Shown here: one piece after another, positions 33,318-41,335 of the stretch
How positions within the stretch are numbered: the stretch's first letter is position 1
Layout of the letters: the number at the start of each line of letters is the position of its first letter
From: Adhaeribacter soli
GTDB taxonomy: Bacteria > Bacteroidota > Bacteroidia > Cytophagales > Hymenobacteraceae
Direction: 5' to 3'
DNA: 64,000 nucleotides
Assembly: GCF_008727925.1 (NCBI RefSeq)
Contig: NZ_VTWT01000003.1
Span: 453,547-517,546, forward strand
Notes under the pieces: model-generated
Seen by the model: the letters and a program-made list of their open reading frames with translations, nothing else
Databases searched by the model: none
What the model was told of the DNA's origin: nothing
Made by a program: the position numbers and the translations under genes

Positions 33318-33709
33318 GATTTGAAGATTTGGAAATTTGAAGATTTGAAAATGTAACTGAATGTGAATTGCCGGTAAAAACACCAGCAATGGTGTGAGAT
33401 TATTGGGTCATCCCGAACGAAGTTGGGGGAACTTATGGGGGCCGCATATTTTAAAATGGATAGTCAGACAAATCTTGCTACGCTCGCTTAGTGCTTGTAA
33501 TCTCCATACGTTTCTTCGACAAGCTCAGAATGACCTGCTTTCTTTCTTAGTTATGGCTACGGTGAAAACACAAATAATGGCGTGAATGAAGGCAATAACC
33601 TATGAAGTTTTAGGTTAGGAGTAAGATTGCTTTTTTGCCGCTGTTGTTTTCACTAAAAGCCTTCCTGTTGTTTAATCCTCAAATTTCCAACTCTTCAAAT
33701 TTCCAAATC
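33318..33709. repeat. composite intergenic repeat between kbl and a lipoprotein gene
   Basis: The 421-bp spacer 33312-33732 holds no gene. Its outer parts are inverted copies of a low-complexity motif (GATTTGAAGATTTGGAAATT at 33318 on, and its relative inverted at 33680-33709). Inside lies a GTCAT-family repeat (33407-33534), followed by a flank TTAGTTATGGCTACGGTGAA (33548 on). The inner part is homologous to 53011-53184. Confidence 0.65.
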
Positions 33710-33732
33710 ATTACATTCCCCTTTTAAGAAAA

Positions 33733-34305
33733 ATGAAACGCATACTTTTTTACCTTTTACCGCTACTGTTTTTGATTGCCTGCAACAAGGGTAAAGAAAA
33801 AGAGAGAGCGAACCTAAGCCCGCGCGATGCAGCTGTTAGTAAGATCGACAGCCTGGAAACCCAGATCCGGGCTTCGGTGGATAAGCAGGAAAACCCCGAT
33901 GTAACGCTGGCGCTGAATGCTATTAAACATTACCGCTATTTTGCCGCCGATTTCCCGCAGGACAGCCTGAGCCCGGATTATTTGTTTCGGGCAGCCCAGA
34001 TCTACGAAGGCGTGTTGCAGGATCATGCGGAAGCCGCTGAAATTTACGGCAGCGTTTATGAGAAATATCCCAAATATAAGAACCGCCCCATGATGCTTTT
34101 CCACCAGGGCAACGCTTACATCGAAGCGCAGGATACCGCTTATGCTTCTTTGTATCTGGGAAGATTTATCCGGGAATACGGCAACCACCCCTTTGCCGAC
34201 GATGCCCAAGGTTTGCTGAATATCATGCGGATGAACGATGCCCAGTTGCAGGATTTCCTGACCAAAGCCCGGAAACAACCGGAAGGCTCCGCGCAGCATC
34301 AGTAA
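33733..34305 (+). CDS. TPR-like lipoprotein
   Basis: A 190-aa protein with a lipoprotein signal (FLIAC, Cys at residue 17). Helical repeats follow from about residue 60 (SPDYLFRAAQIYEGVLQDH, AEIYGSVYEKYPKYKNRPMM, DTAYASLYLGRFIREYGNHP, DDAQGLLNIM). The pattern resembles the tetratricopeptide units of BamD/YbgF-type outer-membrane assembly lipoproteins, but it is shorter than BamD, so it is not called as such. It probably acts as a periplasmic protein-interaction module. A terminator follows. Confidence 0.7.
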   Translation: MKRILFYLLPLLFLIACNKGKEKERANLSPRDAAVSKIDSLETQIRASVDKQENPDVTLALNAIKHYRYFAADFPQDSLSPDYLFRAAQIYEGVLQDHAEAAEIYGSVYEKYPKYKNRPMMLFHQGNAYIEAQDTAYASLYLGRFIREYGNHPFADDAQGLLNIMRMNDAQLQDFLTKARKQPEGSAQHQ

Positions 34306-34334
34306 TCTGTTTCAGCCAGTATTTCAACCTCCTG

Positions 34335-34369
34335 AACAGTGCAGCCGCTTGGGTTGCACTGTTTTTTTA
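34335..34369 (+). terminator. terminator after the TPR-like lipoprotein
   Basis: Stem AACAGTGCA (34335-34343) with TGCACTGTT (34355-34363), then seven Ts. Confidence 0.88.
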
Positions 34370-34451
34370 TGCCTAGACCTTAAACCTTTCGGCTGGCTGC
34401 CGGTTTCCTAAAGAAAATAGCAAGCGACAGCAGTTGCTAAACGTAGGAAAT

Positions 34452-35087
34452 ATGGTGTTACAGTTAGGAGACATGGCCCCGGATTTTACCGTGGGCTCTA
34501 CCGAAGGGGTGATCGAGTTTCATAAGTGGCTGGGCGATAGCTGGGGCATGTTGTTTTCGCATCCCTCGGCGTTCCATTCGGTTTGTACCACCGAGCTGGC
34601 CGTGCTGGCCCGGCTCAAACCCGAGTTCGATAAACGCAACACCAAGCTGCTGGGCCTGAGCGTGGATACGCTGGAGTCTTATTTCGAATGGTTTAAAGAT
34701 ATTAAAGAACTGGAGAATGTAACCATCAATTACCCGATGATTGCGGATTCGGACCGGAAAGTAGCCAGTATTTACGGCATGATCCACCCAAATGAATCGC
34801 AGACGTTTACCATTCGCAGCCTTTTCCTGATCAATCCCCAGAAAAAGATCAGGCTGATGCAGATATACCCCGGCTCGTTGGGGCGCAGTTTTCAGGAAAT
34901 TTTGCGGGCGCTGGACTCTTTGCAACTCACCGACAAATACGAAGTGGCTACCGGAGCAGAATGGAAAAACGGCCAGGATTGCATTATCATGCCTTCGGTG
35001 CCCGACAGCGAGCTGCATGCCCGGTTCCCGAAAGGCTTTCGGGAGCTGAAACCCTACTATAAGGTTACACCCCAGCCTAATTTGTAA
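34452..35087 (+). CDS. peroxiredoxin (Prx6 type) with altered active site
   Basis: A 211-aa protein collinear with the next gene. Both follow 1-Cys Prx6: LQLGDMAPDF at the start, peroxidatic C45, the distal Arg in TFTIRSLF, and the C-terminal FRELKPYYKVTPQPN arm. In this copy, however, the universal PxxxT/SxxC motif reads P38-S-A-F-H42-S-V-C45. The Thr that positions the peroxide is His, and Pro43 is Ser. It may have lost or changed peroxidase activity, or act as a sensor or partner subunit (inference). The start at 34452 aligns with the paralogue; the frame is open from 34434. Confidence 0.85.
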   Translation: MVLQLGDMAPDFTVGSTEGVIEFHKWLGDSWGMLFSHPSAFHSVCTTELAVLARLKPEFDKRNTKLLGLSVDTLESYFEWFKDIKELENVTINYPMIADSDRKVASIYGMIHPNESQTFTIRSLFLINPQKKIRLMQIYPGSLGRSFQEILRALDSLQLTDKYEVATGAEWKNGQDCIIMPSVPDSELHARFPKGFRELKPYYKVTPQPNL

Positions 35088-35228
35088 AAAGGTTGAAAAA
35101 TATATTTTTGTTAATCCGGTTAGCAGAAAATGCCAGCCGAAACAGGTTTTTCAGGTCCGGCAGACAACCGGTTTTTTAGTAGTTTTACCCGGCGGAGAAA
35201 CGGATCTCCGTGCATTAATCAGTATAAA

Positions 35229-35864
35229 ATGGCTTTACAACTAGGAGACATTGCCCCGGATTTTACGGCCGAAACCACCGAAGGCACTATCGAATTTCAT
35301 AACTGGCTCGGCAACAGCTGGGGCGTTTTATTTTCGCACCCCGCCGATTTTACGCCGGTTTGTACTACCGAACTAGGGGCCGTGGCACGGCTGAAGGGCG
35401 AGTTCGATAAACGGAATACCAAAGTTATTGCCGTAAGCGTAGACGACGTAGAATCGCATAAAAGCTGGATAAACGATATTAACGAAACCCAGCACACCAC
35501 TATGAATTTCCCGATCATTGCCGATCCGGAACGCAAAGTGGCCGACCTCTACGGCATGATCCACCCGAATGCAAGTAATACGCTTACCGTGCGTTCGGTT
35601 TTCATTATTGGTCCGGACAAGAAAATAAAACTTACCTTAACGTACCCGGCTTCTACCGGCCGTAATTTCCAGGAGATCCTCCGCGTACTTGATTCCCTGC
35701 AATTATCGGCACAATACAGCGTAGCTACCCCCGCCGACTGGAAAGACGGCGAAGATGTGGTAATCTCCAACGCTATTAAAAACGAAGACATCCCCGCCAA
35801 ATTCCCGAAAGGTCACCGCGAGATTAAACCTTACCTCCGCATGACGCCGCAGCCGAATAAGTAG
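35229..35864 (+). CDS. peroxiredoxin (Prx6 type), canonical active site
   Basis: A 211-aa 1-Cys peroxiredoxin. The active site P38-A-D-F-T42-P-V-C45 is canonical (HPADFTPVCTTELG), and the distal Arg lies in LTVRSVFIIGP. It reduces peroxides using the Cys45 thiolate; bacillithiol could be a reductant here, given bshC in the same window (inference). The frame opens at 35130, but MALQLGDIAPDF at 35229 aligns with the upstream paralogue. The two genes are a tandem duplication 141 bp apart. A shared bidirectional terminator follows. Confidence 0.93.
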   Translation: MALQLGDIAPDFTAETTEGTIEFHNWLGNSWGVLFSHPADFTPVCTTELGAVARLKGEFDKRNTKVIAVSVDDVESHKSWINDINETQHTTMNFPIIADPERKVADLYGMIHPNASNTLTVRSVFIIGPDKKIKLTLTYPASTGRNFQEILRVLDSLQLSAQYSVATPADWKDGEDVVISNAIKNEDIPAKFPKGHREIKPYLRMTPQPNK

Positions 35865-35977
35865 GATCTGGCGGTTTGGAAATTTGAAGATTTGGAAATG
35901 AGGGTATGGATTTCTGAGCTTTCTCAAGTCTTCTAAAGTGTTTCTAAGTACAGTAGCGTTTAGAATAATCGCTCATT

Positions 35978-36025
35978 AAAAATCCCGGTAGCTCAGGGTT
36001 TAAACCATGCGCTACCGGGATTTTT
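35978..36025. terminator. bidirectional terminator
   Basis: A perfect 15-bp stem (AAAAATCCCGGTAGC at 35978-35992 and complement at 36011-36025) with an 18-nt loop. It lies between the converging peroxiredoxin and lipoprotein genes. Confidence 0.85.
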
Positions 36026-36089
36026 AATTTTGAGCCATCTTCCTAAAAAATGCTATGCTTTTTGTAGAAAAAGGCGTAGCGTTTTCAAT

Positions 36090-36701
36090 TTAGTTGGTAG
36101 CCATCAAATTATCGGTATTCACATACAGGAGCTGTACGTGTTGGTCTTTGGCTTTGCCGGCATTTTCCTGAACAAGTTGTATTAGGTGTTTCGTCTGCCG
36201 GTTCATCATCCGGTTCCAGAAAACCACAATGGTATAATCTGCTGAAATTTTATTTTGCGGTTTTGTGGTTGGCAGGGGTATTAAATAGCGGCTAAGCGTT
36301 TGGAGGTCTAGCAGCGAATCTAGCGGAGCTTGTGGCTTGGGCGGAAAAGAATTGAACTGTCCTTCTTTGTTCCAGGCTAAGTTTGGGAAACCACCGGCGT
36401 AGCAGTTAATGTAGAATACCTGAAGCCGGCCGTCTTTATCGAAAAATAGAGATTGTAAGGCTTGGCTGTGATTATTGATTTGTTGGAAGTAACGTTTTTG
36501 ATCAAATGATTTCAGGTGTTCAAAAAAATAGGCTGTGTCCAGTTCAAAAGAGTTCTCCAGTGGGATGTTATACTTCTTGGCTTGCGAAGCAATCTCGGTT
36601 TGGTTTAATTTTTTCGGACTTTTGATACCATATATGCTGCCAGCTAAAAAAGAGCAACTGCTGCAAAACAAAATGATAAGGACGGGAACAAGGCGGAACA
36701 T
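36090..36701 (-). CDS. small lipoprotein of unknown function
   Basis: A 203-aa protein with a lipobox (FCSSC, Cys at residue 16). No family is recognised. The second half has the strand-helix rhythm of a thioredoxin fold (YTIVVFWNRMMNRQTKHLIQ, HVQLLYVNTDNL) but carries no CxxC. NCYAGG near residue 100 contains a single Cys. It could be a redox-inactive thioredoxin-like lipoprotein. A well-formed promoter lies upstream. Confidence 0.6.
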   Translation of the reverse strand: MFRLVPVLIILFCSSCSFLAGSIYGIKSPKKLNQTEIASQAKKYNIPLENSFELDTAYFFEHLKSFDQKRYFQQINNHSQALQSLFFDKDGRLQVFYINCYAGGFPNLAWNKEGQFNSFPPKPQAPLDSLLDLQTLSRYLIPLPTTKPQNKISADYTIVVFWNRMMNRQTKHLIQLVQENAGKAKDQHVQLLYVNTDNLMATN

Positions 36702-36717
36702 AGAAATAAGTTTTTAA

Positions 36718-36748
36718 CAAATTAAAACTTATTTCCTGGGACTACAAA
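36718..36748 (-). promoter_or_regulatory. promoter of the 203-aa lipoprotein
   Basis: On the minus strand TTTG (36745-36748), 19 bp, TTAATTTG (36718-36725). The spacing is ideal; the -7 box has one mismatch. Confidence 0.6.
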
Positions 36749-36780
36749 GGTGTTTAGCAGCGGATGTTACACAAGGTCGT

Positions 36781-37048
36781 TTGTCTGAACTAGGATTTAT
36801 AGGATTAAATGATAAAAATTATTCCCGACCAAAATAATTACTACGGGCTTGGAGGGGAAGAGAAAAAAGAGCAGGTACAAGGTATTTGAAACTGCTTAAG
36901 TATTCACAATATTGGTTTTAAAGCTTTCACAGGGAGCTTATCGAAATTCCTCTTTCCTTGAGCATATCTCGCTCCTGAATTCGAATTATTCCTATTTCGG
37001 AATAAAATCCTGTCTATCTTATCAATCCTTAAAATCGTGTTCAGACAA
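36781..37048. mobile_element. non-coding element sharing ends with 11847-12167
   Basis: Left end TTGTCTGAACTAGGATTTAT and right end (complement of TTGTCTGAACACGATTTTAA) form an imperfect inverted repeat of about 30 bp. The right end is nearly the same as the ends of the element after the thioesterase gene. Nothing coding is visible in the spacer 36702-37226. A low-complexity tract follows. Confidence 0.5.
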
Positions 37049-37177
37049 TCCTGCTTGCCTAAAAGCAGTAAATAGTTTCCGGGCCGGAGTACAGTAGGTT
37101 TTTACACCGGAAAAGTAAAAGTAGTTAATGTTAATTCATCTGATCGCACAGCCTACCGCCTCATGCAAATGGGGAAA

Positions 37178-37226
37178 AACAATCAACAATTAACAATCAG
37201 CAATCAACAATTTAACCATTAAACAA
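37178..37226. repeat. low-complexity CAATTAACAATC-type repeat
   Basis: Degenerate tandem units of AACAATC/AACAATT run up to the cdaA stop codon. No gene is seen. Confidence 0.7.
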
Positions 37227-38069
37227 TTAAACCGCAGGTTGGCCTAGCTTTTCGAAAGCAGGTTTGTTCTGGCGCGAATCGAAGAGGAACTGGTTTAGTT
37301 TGGAGCGGAGGTCGGACGAGGAAAGATTGCGGTAAACGGCGCCTTCGTTCACAATACTGATCTGGCCGGTTTCTTCCGATACTACCAGAATTACGCTATC
37401 GGTTACTTCGCTTAAGCCAATGGCGGCGCGGTGGCGCAAACCCAATGAGGCCGGCACATCTTCGCTTTCGGTAACCGGCAGAATGCAGCGGGCAGCTTTA
37501 ATGCGGTTGCTCGCTACTATTACAGCACCATCGTGCAGCGGACTGGTTTTGTTGAAAATAGAAAGTAGTAAACGCTTGGAAATGGCTGCATCCAGGAAAT
37601 CGCCGGAATCGGCGTAAAACTGTAATTCGGAACTTTTGGCAAAAACGATCAGGGCGCCTGTGTTTTTGCCGGCTAAGCTTTTGGCCGCTTCAATGAACGG
37701 CGTCAGGTTCATGCGGTCGGTGGTTTCTTCTTTGCGCCACGGGAAGCCCCGGAACAGCTTGTCGTTATTGAAAGCCGTGGTTTTCCCGATTAAAAGCAGG
37801 AATTTCCGGATCTCCTGCTGAAAAAGGATGATACCCGCAATAACACCTACGCCCATAAATTGCCCCAGAATGGCGGTAAGCAATTCCATGCCGGCCGCTT
37901 TCACAATTAAATAGGTAAGGTAAATACTCAGGAAACCGACAAAGATCTTAAGCGCGACGCTGCCGGTAAGCAGTTTGTAAAGCTGGTACAGCAAAATGGT
38001 AACCAGCAGGACGTCGAGCACGTCGATCCAGCCAATTTCCATAAAACCGATAGCAAACAGCTTAATCAC
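37227..38069 (-). CDS. cdaA: diadenylate cyclase CdaA
   Basis: A 280-aa membrane enzyme that makes cyclic di-AMP from two ATP. Three N-terminal hydrophobic segments (about residues 15-32, 38-58 and 68-84) precede the DAC domain. Both catalytic motifs are intact: DGA at residues 180-182 (SPLHDGAVIV) and RHR at 212-214 (GLRHRAAIG). The start overlaps the end of folP by 8 bp, so translation may be coupled. An internal start at 38042 (MEIGWIDVL) is possible. cdaA beside folP is common in Bacteroidota. Cyclic di-AMP usually controls potassium and osmotic balance. Confidence 0.95.
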   Translation of the reverse strand: MIKLFAIGFMEIGWIDVLDVLLVTILLYQLYKLLTGSVALKIFVGFLSIYLTYLIVKAAGMELLTAILGQFMGVGVIAGIILFQQEIRKFLLLIGKTTAFNNDKLFRGFPWRKEETTDRMNLTPFIEAAKSLAGKNTGALIVFAKSSELQFYADSGDFLDAAISKRLLLSIFNKTSPLHDGAVIVASNRIKAARCILPVTESEDVPASLGLRHRAAIGLSEVTDSVILVVSEETGQISIVNEGAVYRNLSSSDLRSKLNQFLFDSRQNKPAFEKLGQPAV

Positions 38070-38943
38070 GTTGTGTTGTCTTTAAAAATAATTTAATGGT
38101 CTGAACAGCTTCCTTTACGTCGTGCACCCGCAGAATTTTGGCGCCTTTTGTTAAAGCCAGCATGTTTAGGGCCGTTGTTCCGTTCAGGGCTTCTTCCGGA
38201 GCAATTCCCAAAGCCTTATAGGTCATCGATTTCCGCGACATACCGGCCAGTACCGGTAAACCCAGTATTCTGAGGCTTTCCAGCTGATTCAGCACTTCGT
38301 AGTTCTGTTCCACCGTTTTGGCAAATCCGAACCCCGGATCGATGATGATGTCTTTCACTCCCAACTGTTTCAGCGCATGAACTTTTTCGGCAAAATACGC
38401 CAGCAGTTCCGGCATCAGATTTTCGTAATGCGTCAGCTTGTTCATGGTTTGCGGCGTACCGCGCATGTGCATCAGGATGTACGGCACCTGCAGCTTTGCC
38501 GCAGTAGCAAACATCGCGCCATCCAGACTTCCCCCCGAAATATCGTTTATAATCGCAGCTCCTTCCCCGATTGCAGCCTCTGCTACGGAGGCCCTAAATG
38601 TATCTACGGAAATTATGGCATCCGGGAACGCTTTCAGGATACTTTTTATGGCCGGAACGATACGATTTTTCTCTTCTTCAGTCGGAATATCGGTAGCGCC
38701 GGGCCGGCTGGAGTAACCGCCGATGTCAAGCATGGCAGCGCCTTCCTGCAACAGTTTTTCGGTTCGTTCCAGTATCGTTTTTTCGGAAAAAGTACGGCTG
38801 CCGGCAAAAAAAGAATCGGGCGTGAAATTCAGGATCCCCATGGCTATGGGATCGGCAAGTGAGAGGAGATTTCCGCCCACGTTAAGCGTACTTTTGGTTG
38901 AAAAAAATGTATCTTTCGGGTTCAAATCCGGTTTCGGGTTCAA
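38062..38943 (-). CDS. folP: dihydropteroate synthase
   Basis: A 293-aa TIM-barrel enzyme that condenses p-aminobenzoate with 6-hydroxymethyl-dihydropterin pyrophosphate, the target of sulfonamides. Family motifs are AMGILNFTPDSFF (about residues 34-46), DIGGYSSRPGA (about 73-83) and DPGFGFAKT (about 207-215). The length is normal. It is the first gene of a two-gene operon with cdaA and diverges from the DUF1599 gene over 25 bp, so the promoters of the two must overlap or lie within coding sequence. Confidence 0.95.
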   Translation of the reverse strand: MNPKPDLNPKDTFFSTKSTLNVGGNLLSLADPIAMGILNFTPDSFFAGSRTFSEKTILERTEKLLQEGAAMLDIGGYSSRPGATDIPTEEEKNRIVPAIKSILKAFPDAIISVDTFRASVAEAAIGEGAAIINDISGGSLDGAMFATAAKLQVPYILMHMRGTPQTMNKLTHYENLMPELLAYFAEKVHALKQLGVKDIIIDPGFGFAKTVEQNYEVLNQLESLRILGLPVLAGMSRKSMTYKALGIAPEEALNGTTALNMLALTKGAKILRVHDVKEAVQTIKLFLKTTQRD

Positions 38944-38968
38944 TAGTTTTAAAAGTAAGATTAAAAAG

Positions 38969-39508
38969 TTGATTAATCAAACGCTGCAGGAATATAATAA
39001 GGTTATTGCGGTTTGCCGCGATACGTTCGTGAAGAAAACCAAGGATTACGGCACCGCCTGGCGCGTGCTCCGGCTGCCTTCCATCACCGATCAGATCTTC
39101 ATCAAAGCCCAGCGCATCCGCTCTATTCAGGAGAAAGGCGTGCAGCGGGTAGAAGAAGACATTACCTCCGAATTTGTGGGCATTATTAATTACTGCGTGA
39201 TCGCGCTCATGCAGATGCACCTGCTCAACAACCCGGAAATGAACCTTTCGGCCGAAGAAGTGGAGCAGATGTACAACCGCGAAATAGAGCAGAATATCGA
39301 ACTGCTGGAAAACAAAAACCACGACTACGGCGAGGCCTGGCGCGACATGCGGATCACCTCCATTACCGACATTATTCTGATGAAGCTGCACCGCACCAAG
39401 CAAATTGAAGACAACCAGGGCCAGACCCTTATTTCGGAAGGCGTGGAAGCCAATTACCGGGATATGATAAACTACGCCGTCTTCGTTCTGATAAAGCTGG
39501 GGTTTTGA
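38969..39508 (+). CDS. DUF1599 domain protein (TTG start)
   Basis: A 179-aa protein with two related halves, each carrying the DUF1599 motif: TKDYGTAWRVLRLPSITDQI near residue 25 and NHDYGEAWRDMRITSITDII near residue 115. The family is linked to nucleotide-modification proteins, but its role in Bacteroidota is unknown. The frame runs back across folP. The first sensible start is TTG at 38969, giving MINQTLQEYNKVIAVCRD, a typical N-terminus for the family; there is no ATG. It is followed by repeats and the DoxX gene, a neighbourhood conserved in Bacteroidota. Confidence 0.85.
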   Translation: MINQTLQEYNKVIAVCRDTFVKKTKDYGTAWRVLRLPSITDQIFIKAQRIRSIQEKGVQRVEEDITSEFVGIINYCVIALMQMHLLNNPEMNLSAEEVEQMYNREIEQNIELLENKNHDYGEAWRDMRITSITDIILMKLHRTKQIEDNQGQTLISEGVEANYRDMINYAVFVLIKLGF

Positions 39509-39556
39509 CCCCACCCCAACCCTCCCCTAAAAACAGGGGAGGGAGTTTTTTTGTAG

Positions 39557-39576
39557 GGACAGGTCGCGACCTGTCC
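39557..39576. repeat. 20-bp perfect palindrome
   Basis: GGACAGGTCGCGACCTGTCC is fully self-complementary with no loop. It lies inside the composite cluster. Confidence 0.9.
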
Positions 39577-39592
39577 GCACGCATATTGAATA

Positions 39593-39616
39593 ACCGTCAG
39601 CTAAAGCAGACGGCAA
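39593..39616. repeat. REP-like hairpin, degenerate copy
   Basis: CCGTCAGC, TAAA loop, GCAGACGG and an adjacent CAATG. It is related to the perfect hairpin at 12171-12204 (shared CATTGCCGT and CTTTAG core on the opposite strand), with one mismatch in the stem. Confidence 0.55.
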
Positions 39617-39851
39617 TGAAAATGAGGCCTGAGCGTTGATAAAATGATTTTTGACTGGAAGCCTAACGTTTTCAGGCTACTATAAAAAAACGGAAGCTAA
39701 AACCAAACTACTGCCCCAAAAGCTCCCCTCCTAACAAAGAAGGGGCCGGGGGTGGTTGAAGACTACAACGAAAGAAAACAAACTAAAATCATCTGCCGAA
39801 AAGTCCTCCCCTGTTTTTAGGGGAGGATTTAGGTGGGGTAAAACAAACATT

Positions 39852-40943
39852 ATGAAGTGGATTACGCGCTTTTGCTGGATCTTTGTCGGAGTGCTTTTCA
39901 TCTTTTCCGGCTTAATTAAGATCAACGACCCGGCTGGTACTGCCATTAAGCTGGAAGAGTATTTCGAAGTTTTCGGCCACGATTTCGGTTCGTTCTTTCT
40001 GAGTTTCCGGCCGCTGAGTCTGTACCTGGCTATTTTTCTGAACGTACTGGAAATTGCCCTGGGTGTAGCCCTGCTCATGCGCTGGCATTTAAAAACGGTG
40101 CTGAATGCCCTGCTCGCGCTCATTGTTTTCTTCACCTTCCTGACTTTTTATTCGGCCTACTTCAACAAAGTAACGGATTGCGGCTGCTTCGGCGACGCCA
40201 TTAAACTTACCCCGTGGGAATCGTTTACAAAGGACATTGTGCTGCTGGTTATGATTGTGATTCTGATCGCGACCAAACGCTATATTCCGGCTCAGAGAAA
40301 CTACCGGATGGCCGGCATTGTAACCGGGATAGCCACCGCGTTTTCCTTCCTGGTGGGTATGTACGCCATTCTGCACGAACCAATCCTCGATTTCCGGGCA
40401 TATAAAGTAGGCAACAACATTCCGGCTTTAATGAAGCCATCCGAACCGCTTCGCTACAAATACATTATGGAGAAGAACGGCCAAGAAAAGGAATTTGAAG
40501 TTTACCCGACCGATACCACTTGGGTTTACAAAGAAATGGTACCCCTGAACCCGGAAGCCGGCCCGAAGATCACCGATTTCAGCGTTTGGAACGATGAAGG
40601 CACGTTTACCGACGAAGTATTTACCGGAAACAAGCTCCTGATCCTGGTGCATACCGTAGAGAAAACCGATAAAAGTGCTTTTGCCGAAATAAATAAACTG
40701 GTTGAAGAGCTGCAAGGTGCTCCGCTCCAGATCTGGGCCTTAACTTCCAGCGGTGGTCAGCAATTCGACGTTTTCCGCCACGAACAAAACTTAGCCGTTC
40801 CTTTCTACTTCACCGATGCTACCGTGCTCAAAACTATGATGCGCTCCAATCCGGGTATTATGCTCCTGAAAAACGGTACCGTAGTTGGCAAATGGAGCCG
40901 TAACGATGTACCGACAGCGGAAGAGGTGAAATCGAAGTTGTAA
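39852..40943 (+). CDS. DoxX-like membrane protein with C-terminal thioredoxin-like domain (BT_3928 type)
   Basis: A 363-aa protein with four hydrophobic segments in the first 150 residues (FCWIFVGVLFIFSGLIKIND; SLYLAIFLNVLEIALGVALL; FFTFLTFYSA; IVLLVMIVILIA) and a CGCFGD motif after the third, as in DoxX/MauE-like proteins. A fifth segment comes near residue 165. The C-terminal half (about 240-363) looks thioredoxin-like (LLILVHTVEKTDKSAFAEIN, NPGIMLLKNGTVVGKW) without CxxC. The frame opens at 39756, but that part is encoded by the repeat, so MKWITRF at 39852 is chosen. Bacteroidota often place it after DUF1599. It probably serves membrane redox chemistry. Confidence 0.85.
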   Translation: MKWITRFCWIFVGVLFIFSGLIKINDPAGTAIKLEEYFEVFGHDFGSFFLSFRPLSLYLAIFLNVLEIALGVALLMRWHLKTVLNALLALIVFFTFLTFYSAYFNKVTDCGCFGDAIKLTPWESFTKDIVLLVMIVILIATKRYIPAQRNYRMAGIVTGIATAFSFLVGMYAILHEPILDFRAYKVGNNIPALMKPSEPLRYKYIMEKNGQEKEFEVYPTDTTWVYKEMVPLNPEAGPKITDFSVWNDEGTFTDEVFTGNKLLILVHTVEKTDKSAFAEINKLVEELQGAPLQIWALTSSGGQQFDVFRHEQNLAVPFYFTDATVLKTMMRSNPGIMLLKNGTVVGKWSRNDVPTAEEVKSKL

Positions 40944-40947
40944 GGTC

Positions 40948-41335
40948 GTTGCTCGTTGTTCGTTATTCATTGTTCGGGATGCCGGATAGAGAGCAACGAG
41001 CTTGAAATTTAGGTCATCCTGAGCGCCAGCGAAGGACCTCGTCGGCGAACAGTATGAAAATTAGCTACAACGAGAAAATGAAAGGCCTGTTTTTTTGTGT
41101 ACATCATTACAAACCCTAAGAAATCCGTGCTTTACACTGGTGTAATTAACAAAAAGTTGGACGAGAGCTAAGAAGGAAGCTTTGATTGCAATTGCAAACC
41201 CGAACTGGGATTTTCTGGAAGTATAAGTGCTTTTCGTTAATTTCTCTGCAGTTCTCCAACGAGGTCCTTCGCTGGCGCTCAGGATGACAGAACCTTTAAA
41301 GCTTCGAATCAACAACGAACAACGAATAACGAAAT
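40948..41335. repeat. composite nested inverted repeat before the ABC permease
   Basis: The 392-bp spacer has no gene. The outer arms are low-complexity CGTTGTTCGTTATTC (40955 on) and its complement (about 41308-41335). The inner arms are perfect 30-bp GTCAT-family inverted repeats (41013-41042 and 41259-41288, starting GTCATCCTGAGCGCCAGC). About 215 bp of unique sequence lies between. Confidence 0.8.

Larger units (their letters stand above)
39508..39839. repeat. composite palindromic repeat cluster between DUF1599 and DoxX genes
   Basis: The spacer 39509-39851 holds no gene. Its ends (39508-39544 and 39804-39839) are about 36-bp inverted repeats, and each arm itself folds (CTCCCCTAAAAACAGGGGAG). 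Between them are a 20-bp palindrome (39557-39576), a REP-like hairpin (39593-39616) and another C/G-rich copy (39721-39757) related to 12071-12107. The layout is a nest of palindromes from three families. Confidence 0.75.

Noticed and set aside
38882..39514. 210-codon minus-strand frame across the DUF1599 gene
   Set aside because: DUF1599 on the plus strand is a clear family match; the antisense product has no recognisable domain.
39756..39851. N-terminal extension of the DoxX protein
   Set aside because: The extra 32 codons are encoded by the repeat (KSSPVFRGGFRWGK) and precede the natural hydrophobic start MKWITRF.
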